DNA of 64,000 nucleotides from Mycobacterium sp. ITM-2016-00316 (lineage in GTDB: Bacteria; Actinomycetota; Actinomycetes; Mycobacteriales; Mycobacteriaceae): assembly GCF_002968335.2 (NCBI RefSeq), contig NZ_CP134398.1:1116001-1180000 (forward strand), given 5' to 3'. This document shows positions 51,853 through 62,971 of this stretch, piece after piece; position 1 is the first letter of the stretch; each line of letters starts with the position of its first letter. Below the pieces are notes generated by a model. The model ran no database searches and was not told the DNA's origin. It worked only from the letters and a program-made list of their open reading frames with translations. The translations under genes and the position numbers were made by a program.

Positions 51853-52871
51853 TCATCCTGGCCATCGAAAGTTCCTGTGACGAAACCGGAGTCGGTATCG
51901 CACGGCTCGACGACGACGGCACCGTCACCCTGCTGGCCGACGAGGTGGCCTCCAGCGTCGATGAGCATGCGCGCTTCGGCGGAGTGGTGCCCGAGATCGC
52001 GTCCCGGGCACACCTGGAGGCGCTCGGTCCGACCATGCGCCGTGCCCTGGACACCGCGGGCATCGCCCGCCCCGATGTCGTCGCCGCCACCATCGGGCCC
52101 GGGCTGGCGGGTGCTTTGCTGGTGGGAGTCGCTGCCGCCAAGGCGTATTCGGCCGCCTGGGAAGTGCCCTTCTACGCGGTCAACCATCTCGGCGGGCACC
52201 TGGCTGCCGATGTCTACGACCACGGCCCGCTGCCCGAATGCGTCGGGTTGTTGGTGTCCGGTGGCCACACCAACCTGCTGCATGTGCGCTCACTCGGTGA
52301 GCCCATCGTCGAACTGGGCAGCACCGTCGACGACGCGGCGGGGGAGGCCTACGACAAGGTGGCACGGCTGCTCGGCCTCGGTTATCCCGGTGGTAAGCCG
52401 CTGGACGACCTGGCCCGCACCGGTGACCGCGATGCGATCGTGTTCCCGCGCGGGATGACCGGGCCGCGCGATGCGCCCTATGTCTTCAGCTTCTCCGGAC
52501 TCAAGACCGCCGTGGCCCGCCATCTGGAGCGCCACCCCGATGCGGCGCGCGCCGATGTGGCCGCCGGGTTCCAGGAGGCCGTCGCCGATGTGCTGACCGC
52601 CAAGGCGGTGCGTGCCGCCACCGATCTGGGGGTGTCGACGCTGCTGATCGCCGGCGGGGTGGCCGCCAACTCGCGGGTGCGTGAACTCGCCGAGCAGCGC
52701 TGCGCCGCCGCGGGGTTGACGCTGCGGGTGCCGCGGCCGCGGTTGTGTACCGACAACGGCGCGATGATCGCGTCGTTCGCGGCGCACCTGATCACTGCCG
52801 GAGCGCCGGCCTCGGGGCTGGATTCGGCCACCGATCCGGGGTTGCCGGTGGTCACGGGGCAGGTGGCATGA
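51849..52871 (+). CDS. tsaD: tRNA N6-adenosine threonylcarbamoyltransferase TsaD
   Basis: The 340-residue ASKHA-fold enzyme has the metal-binding His pair [18 protein letters not shown] and VNHLGGH, the nucleotide loop [13 protein letters not shown] and [13 protein letters not shown]. It transfers threonylcarbamoyl to A37 of tRNA. It is the last gene of the tsaE-tsaB-rimI-tsaD operon. The groES control region begins about 120 nt downstream. Confidence 0.95.
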   Translation: MIILAIESSCDETGVGIARLDDDGTVTLLADEVASSVDEHARFGGVVPEIASRAHLEALGPTMRRALDTAGIARPDVVAATIGPGLAGALLVGVAAAKAYSAAWEVPFYAVNHLGGHLAADVYDHGPLPECVGLLVSGGHTNLLHVRSLGEPIVELGSTVDDAAGEAYDKVARLLGLGYPGGKPLDDLARTGDRDAIVFPRGMTGPRDAPYVFSFSGLKTAVARHLERHPDAARADVAAGFQEAVADVLTAKAVRAATDLGVSTLLIAGGVAANSRVRELAEQRCAAAGLTLRVPRPRLCTDNGAMIASFAAHLITAGAPASGLDSATDPGLPVVTGQVA

Positions 52872-52988
52872 GCAGCGACGACACGTCGGCGTGGCAATGG
52901 TCGGGGATGTTTCCGATCACCTGATGATCGGTTCGCGCACGACGGGCAGCGGGCGCGGATCAGGATCTGCACAACCCAACCTTGAGCG

Positions 52989-53015
52989 CTAGCACTCTCA
53001 TGTATAGAGTGCTAG
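52989..53015 (+). promoter_or_regulatory. CIRCE element (HrcA operator) upstream of groES-groEL1
   Basis: CTAGCACTC (52989-52997), a 9-nt spacer and GAGTGCTAG (53007-53015) form a perfect inverted repeat with the 9-9-9 layout of CIRCE. It lies 136 nt before groES and indicates HrcA repression. Confidence 0.93.
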
Positions 53016-53151
53016 GTGGCACGCGACCAACCGCAGCACCGGCACCCGCGACGACGGAGCGAAGGTACGGACGCAGGCCGAACACCTGAAAACCATGAGG
53101 ACCCGGATCCGATCCGGACTCCTATACCCAACAAAGTGGAGGGCTCCCATC

Positions 53152-53451
53152 GTGGCAGTCAACATCAAGCCACTCGAGGACAAGATCCTCGTACAGGCCA
53201 ACGAGGCCGAGACCACGACCGCTTCCGGTCTGGTCATCCCCGACACCGCCAAGGAAAAGCCGCAGGAAGGCACCGTCGTCGCAGTTGGCCCCGGCCGCTG
53301 GGATGAGGATGGCGAGAAGCGGATCCCCCTGGACGTTGCCGAAGGCGACACCGTCATCTACAGCAAGTACGGCGGCACCGAGATCAAGTACGGCGGCGAG
53401 GAGTACCTGATCCTCTCCGCGCGTGACGTGCTGGCTGTCGTCAACAAGTAA
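53152..53451 (+). CDS. groES: Co-chaperonin GroES
   Basis: The 99-residue Hsp10 ([74 protein letters not shown]) caps GroEL. The start is GTG 53152 after a GTGGAGGG site. The longer frame from 53095 would add 19 non-family residues. It is under CIRCE control and precedes groEL1, with a hairpin in the gap. Confidence 0.96.
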   Translation: MAVNIKPLEDKILVQANEAETTTASGLVIPDTAKEKPQEGTVVAVGPGRWDEDGEKRIPLDVAEGDTVIYSKYGGTEIKYGGEEYLILSARDVLAVVNK

Positions 53452-53460
53452 GCACTCGTG

Positions 53461-55176
<1,716 letters not shown>

Positions 55177-55189
55177 TCTGTAGCACGAG

Positions 55190-55223
55190 AACACCCTCGG
55201 TCCTGTTGGGCCGGGGGTGTTTT
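55190..55223 (+). terminator. Intrinsic terminator after groEL1
   Basis: An 11-bp stem (55190-55200 with 55211-55221, one G-U pair) is followed by TTTC. It ends the groES-groEL1 transcript. Confidence 0.82.
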
Positions 55224-55282
55224 CGTATGCGCCGGCGTCGACGGATTGACCTCAACATATGTTTAGGTCTGACAATGGTGTC

Positions 55283-55681
55283 ATGTCGCTTCCCATTGCC
55301 CAGGTTCGCATCGCACGCCCCACCGACCGGCTATCCGACGTCGAGCGGTTCTACGCCGAACACCTCGGCCTACCGGTGCTCTATCGATTCGAGAATCACG
55401 CCGGCTACGACGGAGTCATGGTCGGGCTGCCGGGAGCGGATCAGCATTTGGAATTCACCAGTCACATCGATGGAAGCCCCTGTCCAGCACCGACTCTGGA
55501 CAACCTACTGGTGCTGTACTTCCAATCTGAGGCTGAGATGTACGACGTTGTGCAACGTCTGGGCGCCGGCGGTTACGAGCCGGTGGAACCGGAGAATCCC
55601 TACTGGACGGATGTGGGTGCACTCACGTTCGAAGATCCCGACAAGTGGCGAGTGGTCCTGGTGCCGCGACCGGTCTTCTGA
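55283..55681 (+). CDS. VOC/glyoxalase family protein
   Basis: The 132-residue protein has one vicinal-oxygen-chelate fold (VRIARPTDRLSDVERFYAEHLGLPVLYRFENHAGYDGVMVGLPG, LEFTSH, YWTDVGALTFEDPDKWRVVLVPRPVF). His/Glu metal-ligand candidates are present, but the substrate is not predictable. ATG 55283 is chosen by comparison with family starts. Confidence 0.75.
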   Translation: MSLPIAQVRIARPTDRLSDVERFYAEHLGLPVLYRFENHAGYDGVMVGLPGADQHLEFTSHIDGSPCPAPTLDNLLVLYFQSEAEMYDVVQRLGAGGYEPVEPENPYWTDVGALTFEDPDKWRVVLVPRPVF

Positions 55682-55744
55682 GCGCGCCTCGGTCACCCGA
55701 TGGCCGGCTGCACCGCCACAACGAATGTGGTGCGCAGTCGTGGC

Positions 55745-56032
55745 TCAGCCGGCGAGGAACGACAGGCGGGGATCGGTGATGTTCGGTTCGATCTCCACGA
55801 TGTCGGCAGCGACGACACCATGGACCACGAACGGGTCTTCGGCGACTCGCTGCGCGATCTCCTCGCGCGAGATGCCGGAGGCGATCAGTGCGCCGCCCAA
55901 GCCGGGCCGGATGCTGCCGACCAGCACGAAAACTCCATCAGTCGCGCCCCGTCGGACCCAGTCCTGGTGGGCGGCCATGTGGTCAGCTGCGGCGGACTTG
56001 TTGTCCGAGAAGCGGAGAAGAACGACGAACAT
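55745..56032 (-). CDS. YciI-like protein
   Basis: The 95-residue protein begins MFVVLLRFSDNKSAAADHMAAHQDWVRRGATDGVFVLVGS and has the YciI-family core with a conserved His and an FVVHGV strand (EDPFVVHGVVAADIVEIEP). These small dimeric proteins have unclear roles, possibly enzymatic. ATG 56032 has an AAGGAG site. It lies just downstream of a tetR gene on the same strand and is probably its target. Confidence 0.75.
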   Translation of the reverse strand: MFVVLLRFSDNKSAAADHMAAHQDWVRRGATDGVFVLVGSIRPGLGGALIASGISREEIAQRVAEDPFVVHGVVAADIVEIEPNITDPRLSFLAG

Positions 56033-56078
56033 CGAGACTCCTTGGGAGGAAGCGGATCTGGAAGGCGGATAGGGGTCG

Positions 56079-56651
56079 TCACGCGGTGGCGAGCTCATCG
56101 GTCAGCCATCGCTCGAACCGCTCGACTTCGCGGCGGGTCCATGCGGGGTCGCGAAACGCATTGGAGACGGTCGCCGTTCCTTGACTGAACATCAGCACGT
56201 GCAGCGCCAGATCCTCGGCCTCGCGCTCACGGCCGAGCAGGCTGAACTGGATGACCAGCCAGTCGCGGAACATCTCGAACAGCCCCAACGCTTGCCGGCG
56301 GGCCGGGTGATCGATCTTGCTCAACTCACCGGACAGGGTCCCCACCGGACATCCGTGCAACTGAATGGCGTCCTCGTTGCGGATCACGATCTGCACGTAT
56401 TGACGAACGCGCTCAGCGGGATCGGGCGACTCGGCCTCCCAGCCGGCGAGCATGTCGCGGGTAGCGGCCAGGCGGGACTCGATCACTGCGTGAAGGATCT
56501 CGTCCTTGGTCTTGAAGTGGTGGTAGAAGTTGCCCCGCGAAATCCCGACGGCGGAAGCGATTGTGGCGAACGAGGTGTGCTCGAAACCATGTTCGTAGAA
56601 CAGGCGATCGGCGGTTGCGACGATCCGGGCCCTCGTCGGCAGCGTCGTCAT
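56079..56651 (-). CDS. TetR-family transcriptional regulator
   Basis: The 190-residue repressor has the TetR helix-turn-helix (RARIVATADRLFYEHGFEHTSFATIASAVGISRGNFYHHFKTKDEIL). The C-terminal domain (LHGCPVGTLSGEL) resembles the TetR_C_6/AcrR-like group containing a Cys. It likely controls the adjacent yciI-like gene. The ligand is unknown. Confidence 0.87.
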   Translation of the reverse strand: MTTLPTRARIVATADRLFYEHGFEHTSFATIASAVGISRGNFYHHFKTKDEILHAVIESRLAATRDMLAGWEAESPDPAERVRQYVQIVIRNEDAIQLHGCPVGTLSGELSKIDHPARRQALGLFEMFRDWLVIQFSLLGREREAEDLALHVLMFSQGTATVSNAFRDPAWTRREVERFERWLTDELATA

Positions 56652-56779
56652 CGTTCAGCGCTCGTGGGTTCGATCGTCGGGTAGTCGACGATGAAGCCGA
56701 CAGTTCGGCCTGCGTACCTCCACGGTACTTGGCTGATACGGCGCAACGAACTCACGGAATGGCCCCCTCGGCGCGGTTT

Positions 56780-56823
56780 AGGGCAATTGTCCTACGCGGT
56801 CATGAGGCTAGGACATTCGCCCT
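56780..56823. promoter_or_regulatory. Two inverted DevR/DosR-like boxes upstream of tetR
   Basis: AGGGCAATTGTCCT (56780-56793), read on the minus strand, becomes AGGACAATTGCCCT. AGGACATTCGCCCT (56810-56823) is a second copy on the plus strand. Both fit a degenerate RGGAC-N4-G-N-CCY pattern reminiscent of DosR sites. The target would be the tetR operon; no plus-strand gene follows. Confidence 0.35.
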
Positions 56824-56861
56824 AGTCGGGCAAGTCGGCACGGGCGTGCCGCGCTCGGGTA

Positions 56862-57356
56862 CTACCGCAGCGTCGGCTGAATGGACACCAACTGGAACGC
56901 GCCTGGCTGCGCCTCGTCGGCGGTGAACCGCACGAGCAGGGTGCCGGGTGGGAAGTGCGTGGCCAGATCGTTGAGGGTCCTGGGCAGGAACACCCTGGCC
57001 TTGGCGTTGCCGTACCAATTGGGGTCGGCGGGGGAGACGTCGAGACCGCTCACCTGCGCGAGCGTGGTGTCCCAGTTCGCAATGGGATCCGGCGGGGTGT
57101 CACCGAATCCGTCGGACTCCAGATATGCACCGGCCTGTCCGGTGAGGGTGACCGCCTCGGTGCCGCCGACCGGTGTGCCGGTGATCGTCCCGTTGACGAC
57201 GTCGGTGGTGACCGAGGCCAACCGCGTGGTGCAGATCCCGTCGACGACGACGTCCGTCGCGCAGAAACCGGGCAGCGGTGCGGCGTGGGCCGGGGCGGCG
57301 CCCAGGACGGCGCCGGCCGCCAACGCGGCGGAGCCTGCGAGCCGGAAGGAGTTCAC
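56862..57356 (-). CDS. Secreted protein of unknown function
   Basis: The 164-residue protein starts with a signal peptide (NSFRLAGSAALAAGAVLGAAPAHA, cleavage near residue 25). The mature domain has two Cys (GFCATD, GICTTR) and beta-rich sequence (VTTDVVNGTITGTPVGGTEAVTLTGQAGAYLESDG). No family was recognised. It starts with GTG 57356. It lies downstream of whiB3 on the same strand but is separated from it by a strong hairpin. Confidence 0.65.
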   Translation of the reverse strand: MNSFRLAGSAALAAGAVLGAAPAHAAPLPGFCATDVVVDGICTTRLASVTTDVVNGTITGTPVGGTEAVTLTGQAGAYLESDGFGDTPPDPIANWDTTLAQVSGLDVSPADPNWYGNAKARVFLPRTLNDLATHFPPGTLLVRFTADEAQPGAFQLVSIQPTLR

Positions 57357-57392
57357 ATGGGTGTGATCGGCGCCGGGTGCGCACGAGTTACA

Positions 57393-57450
57393 CGAGCAGA
57401 CACAGATGGCCCCTCAAACCGGTGTCTGAAGGGCCATCCGTGTCTGCTCG
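57393..57450 (-). terminator. Large inverted repeat downstream of whiB3
   Basis: Twenty-base arms (57393-57412 and 57431-57450) pair with one mismatch around an 18-nt loop, starting 13 nt beyond the whiB3 stop. It probably terminates whiB3 before the secreted-protein gene. No T-tract is seen. Confidence 0.68.
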
Positions 57451-57462
57451 CGCAGAGAAGAA

Positions 57463-57753
57463 TCAGGCGCTGCGGCGCATCCCGCGCTTGAGCAGCAGTT
57501 CGCGTTCGGACTCGGACAGGCCGCCCCAGATTCCGTAGGGCTCGCCGACCGAGAGGGCGTGCGAACGGCACTGGGTGATCACCGGGCAGGACCGGCACAG
57601 CTCCTTGGCGCGCATCTCGCGCTGGGCGCGAGCGCGGCCGCGCTCGCCGTCGGGATGGAAGAACATCGACGAATCGACGCCCCGGCAATGACCCGCCATT
57701 TGCCAATCCCAGATGTCGGCGTTGGGTCCGGGCAGTTGCTGCGGCTGTGGCAT
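57463..57753 (-). CDS. whiB3: WhiB3-type iron-sulfur transcriptional regulator
   Basis: The 96-residue protein has the four [4Fe-4S] cysteines (GHCRGVDSSMF, then ELCRSCPVITQC) and the WhiB GVWGG-type turn (PYGIWGGLSESERELL), plus a basic C-terminus (KRGMRRSA). Sequence and place opposite groEL1 match M. tuberculosis WhiB3, a redox-responsive regulator of lipid metabolism. ATG 57753 (MPQPQQLPGPNADIWDW) matches the family; the longer frame is unlikely. Confidence 0.92.
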   Translation of the reverse strand: MPQPQQLPGPNADIWDWQMAGHCRGVDSSMFFHPDGERGRARAQREMRAKELCRSCPVITQCRSHALSVGEPYGIWGGLSESERELLLKRGMRRSA

Positions 57754-58150
57754 GTGAAAACCCCTCTTGTCGCACCCATTTCGCGAAACGCGTGAAATGC
57801 GTGAGTCGCGGAACTGAACCGAGCACATGTCGCCGGTGACATCTCGTGCACACAACGTAGAAGGGCTACCGAAAAGCCGTCAATACCCAGGTTCACCGGG
57901 GAAAGGCATCAATGCAGGCTGTGAATTTACGTCACGTTCATCGTGTTCACGTGCGGGCAATGCGGCGGGTGGTTCGCATCGCTTCGGGGGTGCTCTCCGG
58001 GGCGCATTTCCCCTGCTCGCGCCGATTCGGCAATTTCGCCGATCAGCAGCCCGTTGATCCACCCGTAACGTGCCGACCATCAATTGTTAACCGAGGTCGA
58101 ATTGGTCACTTTTTTCAGCCCGGTACCCGGCATTGATAGCGTCCGGTGCG
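57754..58150. other. Divergent intergenic region whiB3 / Rv3415c-like gene
   Basis: This 397-bp region has no gene. A perfect TTTCGCGAAA palindrome (57779-57788) lies in the whiB3 leader. A dyad GTGAATTTACGTCAC occurs near 57920-57934. Promoters for both genes must be here, but I could not assign hexamers with confidence. Confidence 0.45.
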
Positions 58151-58951
58151 ATGGCCAGCCCGAAATCCACCGTGAACGCCCGCTTGGCCGATGCCGCATT
58201 CGGCGCGCAACCGCAGCTCTGGCCGCTGCCGCCGGCCACCACCCCGCGCGAGCGCTGGCTGCGTGCCGTCGCCGCCGGCGGTCAGGGGCGCTATGCCTGC
58301 GCACTGCCCGAACTCGACCAGATCATCCGCACCGGGGCGCGTGGGTCGGCACTCTCGCTGGCCCACAGCACCCGGGCCTCATTTCTGCGTCAGCTCGGCG
58401 GGCACGATCTGGCGCGCGGCTGGGACGGCCGCGCCTGGGTAATCGCCGACGATCCCGAAGCCGGTGTGGATGCACTCGTGGGACTTGCCGCCGACGCTCT
58501 GGGGGTGGGGCGGCTGTCGGCGTCGGCCCGGCTGCTGGCGCGGGCGGGCGGGCTGCTCGACTCCGCGGCCCCGCCGCGGCTGCCGGTCCGGCTGGGCTGG
58601 GTGGCCGCGGAACTCGCGATGGCCGGCGGTGACGGCGTTGCCGCCGTCGCGCACGCCGAACGGGCCGTCGCACACGTCGACACGCTGGGCTCGGCGCGCC
58701 ACACCGTCAAATCTCAGGTGGTGCTGTCGGCCGCCCTGTGTTGTGCCGGCCGCCTCGATGCCGCGCGCGAGGTGGCCGACGCGGCGTTCGCTGAGGCGGA
58801 CCGATTCGGCCTGATCCCGCTGCGCTGGGCGCTGGGATGCCTGCTCGCCGATATCGGCAGTACCTCGCATTCCGCCTCGCAGGTCGTCGCCATCCGCGAC
58901 GCCGCCGCCGATACAGTGCGACGCGGAGGCGGCGTGTGGTCGCGTCGCTGA
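58151..58951 (+). CDS. Conserved actinobacterial protein (Rv3415c-like)
   Basis: The 266-residue protein is Ala-rich and helical with TPR-like helix pairs (RWLRAVAAGGQGRYACALPELDQII, SLAHSTRASFLRQLGGHDLARGWDGRA, LLARAGGLLDSAAPPRLPVRLGWVAAELAMAGG). It precedes sigD as Rv3415c does in M. tuberculosis. There is no signal peptide. ATG 58151 is preferred over TTG 58133. A role in the SigD circuit is possible but undemonstrated. Confidence 0.75.
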   Translation: MASPKSTVNARLADAAFGAQPQLWPLPPATTPRERWLRAVAAGGQGRYACALPELDQIIRTGARGSALSLAHSTRASFLRQLGGHDLARGWDGRAWVIADDPEAGVDALVGLAADALGVGRLSASARLLARAGGLLDSAAPPRLPVRLGWVAAELAMAGGDGVAAVAHAERAVAHVDTLGSARHTVKSQVVLSAALCCAGRLDAAREVADAAFAEADRFGLIPLRWALGCLLADIGSTSHSASQVVAIRDAAADTVRRGGGVWSRR

Positions 58952-59040
58952 GCCGATTCACCCCATCTCGATCGTTAGTGTTTGTCTGACGCAAACGTCC
59001 GCGCACGCCCCAATCCGTAACGCTGGAGAGATCAACCACG

Positions 59041-59616
59041 ATGACAATTTCGGGAGAACGTCTCGATGCTGTCGTCGCCGATGCGGTGGCGGGGGATCGT
59101 GAAGCTCTCCGGGTGGTCCTGGAGACCATCCGCCCGATCATCGTCCGGTACTGCCGGGCGCGGATCGGTTCAGCCGAACGAAGTGGTCTGTCCGCAGACG
59201 ACATTGCGCAGGAGGTGTGCTTGGCCGCCATCACGGCGTTGCCGCGCTACAAGGATCAGGGGCGTCCGTTCCTGGCCTTTGTGTACGGCATTGCTGCGCA
59301 CAAGCTTGCCGATGCCCACCGGGCATCGGCGCGCAACCGTGCCGAGCCCACCGACAACGTGCCGGAGCGTTTCTCCGGCGAGGCCGGCCCCGAACAGCTG
59401 GCCATCGACGCCGACGCGTCGGCCCGGATGGAAAGACTGCTGTCGATCCTTCCGGACAAACAGCGCGAGATTCTCATCCTGCGTGTCGTCGTCGGGATGA
59501 GTGCAGAGGAAACCGCGGAAGCGGTCGGAAGTACGCCAGGCGCGGTGCGGGTCGCCCAGCACCGGGCGCTGGCCCGGCTCAAGTCGCAGATCACAACGGG
59601 AGGTGAACATGCCTGA
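59041..59616 (+). CDS. sigD: ECF RNA polymerase sigma factor SigD
   Basis: The 191-residue factor has region 2 (REALRVVLETIRPIIVRYCRAR, DDIAQEVCLAAITALPRYKDQGRPFLAFVYGIAAHKLADAHR) and region 4 (LPDKQREILILRVVVGMSAEETAEAVGSTPGAVRVAQHRALARL). It overlaps rsdA by eight nt, the conserved sigma/anti-sigma pair. SigD in M. tuberculosis acts in stationary phase and starvation. Confidence 0.93.
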   Translation: MTISGERLDAVVADAVAGDREALRVVLETIRPIIVRYCRARIGSAERSGLSADDIAQEVCLAAITALPRYKDQGRPFLAFVYGIAAHKLADAHRASARNRAEPTDNVPERFSGEAGPEQLAIDADASARMERLLSILPDKQREILILRVVVGMSAEETAEAVGSTPGAVRVAQHRALARLKSQITTGGEHA

Positions 59617-60826
59617 TTTCGGTCGCTGGACCGCCAACGGCGGTGACCCCTCCCTCAACGACATCAACCGCGCCGACAAGTTCCTGGACGCGCTGGCCTC
59701 CGAACAGCCGGTGTTCTCCACCGACCGTGGCGACGCCGACCTCGCGTTCCTGCTCTCGGGCTGGCGTGACGAGGTCCGCCAGGTCCCGATGGATCATGTG
59801 GTGACTCCCGCCGAGGCCACCGCGGCACTGGTCGACGCCACCGCCGGGCCATCCCGGCGCAACCGCCTCTCGCTGGCTGTCGTCGGTTCGGCGGCCGCCG
59901 CGGTGCTCTGCCTCGGCGGCTTCGGGACCGCCGTCTTCGCGGCCGCCCCCGGTGACGGGCTCTACGGCGTGCGCAGCATGCTCTTCGGCGACGAGCGGGC
60001 CACCCGCGATGACGCGGTGGTGCTGGCCGCGCAGACCGAGCTGGCCCAGGTGCAGCAACTGGTGGACGAGGGCCAGTGGGATCAGGCGCAGGACAAGCTG
60101 GCCGCGCTGTCGGCGACGGTGCAGAGCGTCGACCGGGTCGAACAGAAGCAAGAGTTGATCCAGCAGTGGAATGCGTTGACCTACAAGGTCGTTGAGCAGG
60201 ATTCGGCCGCGACGCTGCCCCCCGCGGGTGAGCCGCTGCCGGAGATGCCGGCCTCGCCGCTGACGCTGCTGCCGGTGCCGGTGATCGAAGAGAGCGCCAC
60301 GGTCACCACGACCCCGGGCCCCGAGGTGCTCTCGACGACGGGACCGTCGGAGACCACCGCAGCTGAGACGACCACGCCCTCGGAGACCACCGGCTCGGAG
60401 ACCGCCACGTCGACGAGTCCGGTCACCGAGACCTCGACATCGCCGACCACGAGTTCGTCGACGTCGGAAACGACGACCACCCAGCCGAGCACCACGACGA
60501 CGGCACCGTCGAGCACCACCACGACGGCACCGACGACCACGACGGCACCGACGACCACGACGCCAACGACGACGGTGACCACCACCACCGTGCCGACCAC
60601 CACGACCACCACGACGGTGACGCAGTCGACAACAGTGGCTCCGCCGCGGGCCGGCGCGCCGTCCTCGGCACCGGCCGCGCCGCCGAGTACTCAGGCGCCG
60701 GTCGTGCAGGAGGCTCCGGTGGTGGAACAGCCGGTCCTCGAGGAGCCGGTGCCGACCGTGGATGAGCCGGCCGCGACGGTGCCGGCCGTCACCACGACGA
60801 CGACACCGCCGTCAAGCGGAGAATGA
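59609..60826 (+). CDS. rsdA: Anti-sigma-D factor RsdA with long Thr-rich exported tail
   Basis: The 405-residue protein has a cytosolic SigD-binding domain (about residues 1-80), one transmembrane segment (SLAVVGSAAAAVLCLGGFGTAVFA, about residues 89-112) and an extracytoplasmic region. That region starts APGDGLYGVRSMLFGDERAT and ends in a long Thr/Ser/Pro stretch built from TTT-rich repeats. It is about 100 residues longer than recalled M. tuberculosis RsdA, the extra length being this tail, a likely O-mannosylation target. ATG 59609 has GGGAGGTG upstream. Confidence 0.9.
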   Translation: MPDFGRWTANGGDPSLNDINRADKFLDALASEQPVFSTDRGDADLAFLLSGWRDEVRQVPMDHVVTPAEATAALVDATAGPSRRNRLSLAVVGSAAAAVLCLGGFGTAVFAAAPGDGLYGVRSMLFGDERATRDDAVVLAAQTELAQVQQLVDEGQWDQAQDKLAALSATVQSVDRVEQKQELIQQWNALTYKVVEQDSAATLPPAGEPLPEMPASPLTLLPVPVIEESATVTTTPGPEVLSTTGPSETTAAETTTPSETTGSETATSTSPVTETSTSPTTSSSTSETTTTQPSTTTTAPSSTTTTAPTTTTAPTTTTPTTTVTTTTVPTTTTTTTVTQSTTVAPPRAGAPSSAPAAPPSTQAPVVQEAPVVEQPVLEEPVPTVDEPAATVPAVTTTTTPPSSGE

Positions 60827-60833
60827 GCGCAGG

Positions 60834-61238
60834 TCAGCGGTAGCCGTCGGGCTCCGACGCGGCCTCGTTGAGTGAGGCGTCGGCGTACCCGCGGCAGTAA
60901 TCCCAGGTCACGTAGGCATCGGGCTCGGGGTCGTAGGCCGGCTCATGCGGGCGGACCGTACCGTCGACCAGCAACTGCAGCAGGTTCGCGCGCAGCATGT
61001 CCCAGTCGTGATAGTGGTCCTGCTGGCATTCGTCACAGCACACCACGAGGCCGCGGATTCCCCTGTGCGCCAACAACGCCTCGTATACCGCCAGGTCAGC
61101 CAGGTCCGCTTCCACGGCACTGCGTTCCTGCGCATCGAGTGGCAGGCCAGGCTCGATCGCGTCGAGAGCCGCCGATGGATCGGACGGGTCATCGGCGAAG
61201 GGGTCGGGTGGCAGGCCAGGCGGGAGGTCATCTCGCAC
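60834..61238 (-). CDS. DUF5319 family protein (Rv3412-like)
   Basis: The 134-residue acidic protein has a putative metal site: CCDECQQDHYHDWD plus a later Cys in DYCRGYAD, with Cys and His spaced as in small zinc proteins. It converges with rsdA, ending seven nt from it, and is divergent from guaB2, as Rv3412 is in M. tuberculosis. The GTG start is at 61238. Function is unknown. Confidence 0.8.
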   Translation of the reverse strand: MRDDLPPGLPPDPFADDPSDPSAALDAIEPGLPLDAQERSAVEADLADLAVYEALLAHRGIRGLVVCCDECQQDHYHDWDMLRANLLQLLVDGTVRPHEPAYDPEPDAYVTWDYCRGYADASLNEAASEPDGYR

Positions 61239-61361
61239 GGATCTAGCCTACGCAGCCCCGCTGCTTTCGCGCCACCGGTTCACCCCGCGCGCCGCCCGCA
61301 CGGACAGAACTCCGGGCCCACCTCGCGGCGTGGCCGCGAGCGCCGAGGTCAGTGCCGATAG

Positions 61362-62948
<1,587 letters not shown>

Positions 62949-62971
62949 GCCCGAAAGGGGCTACATCACAC

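Noticed and set aside
52868..52924. An 18-codon ORF whose ATG overlaps the tsaD stop.
   Set aside because: Too short, no recognisable feature; the overlap alone does not support a gene.
59017..59022. GTAACG before sigD as a SigD -35 element.
   Set aside because: The matching -10 would fall inside the coding sequence, so the spacing does not work.
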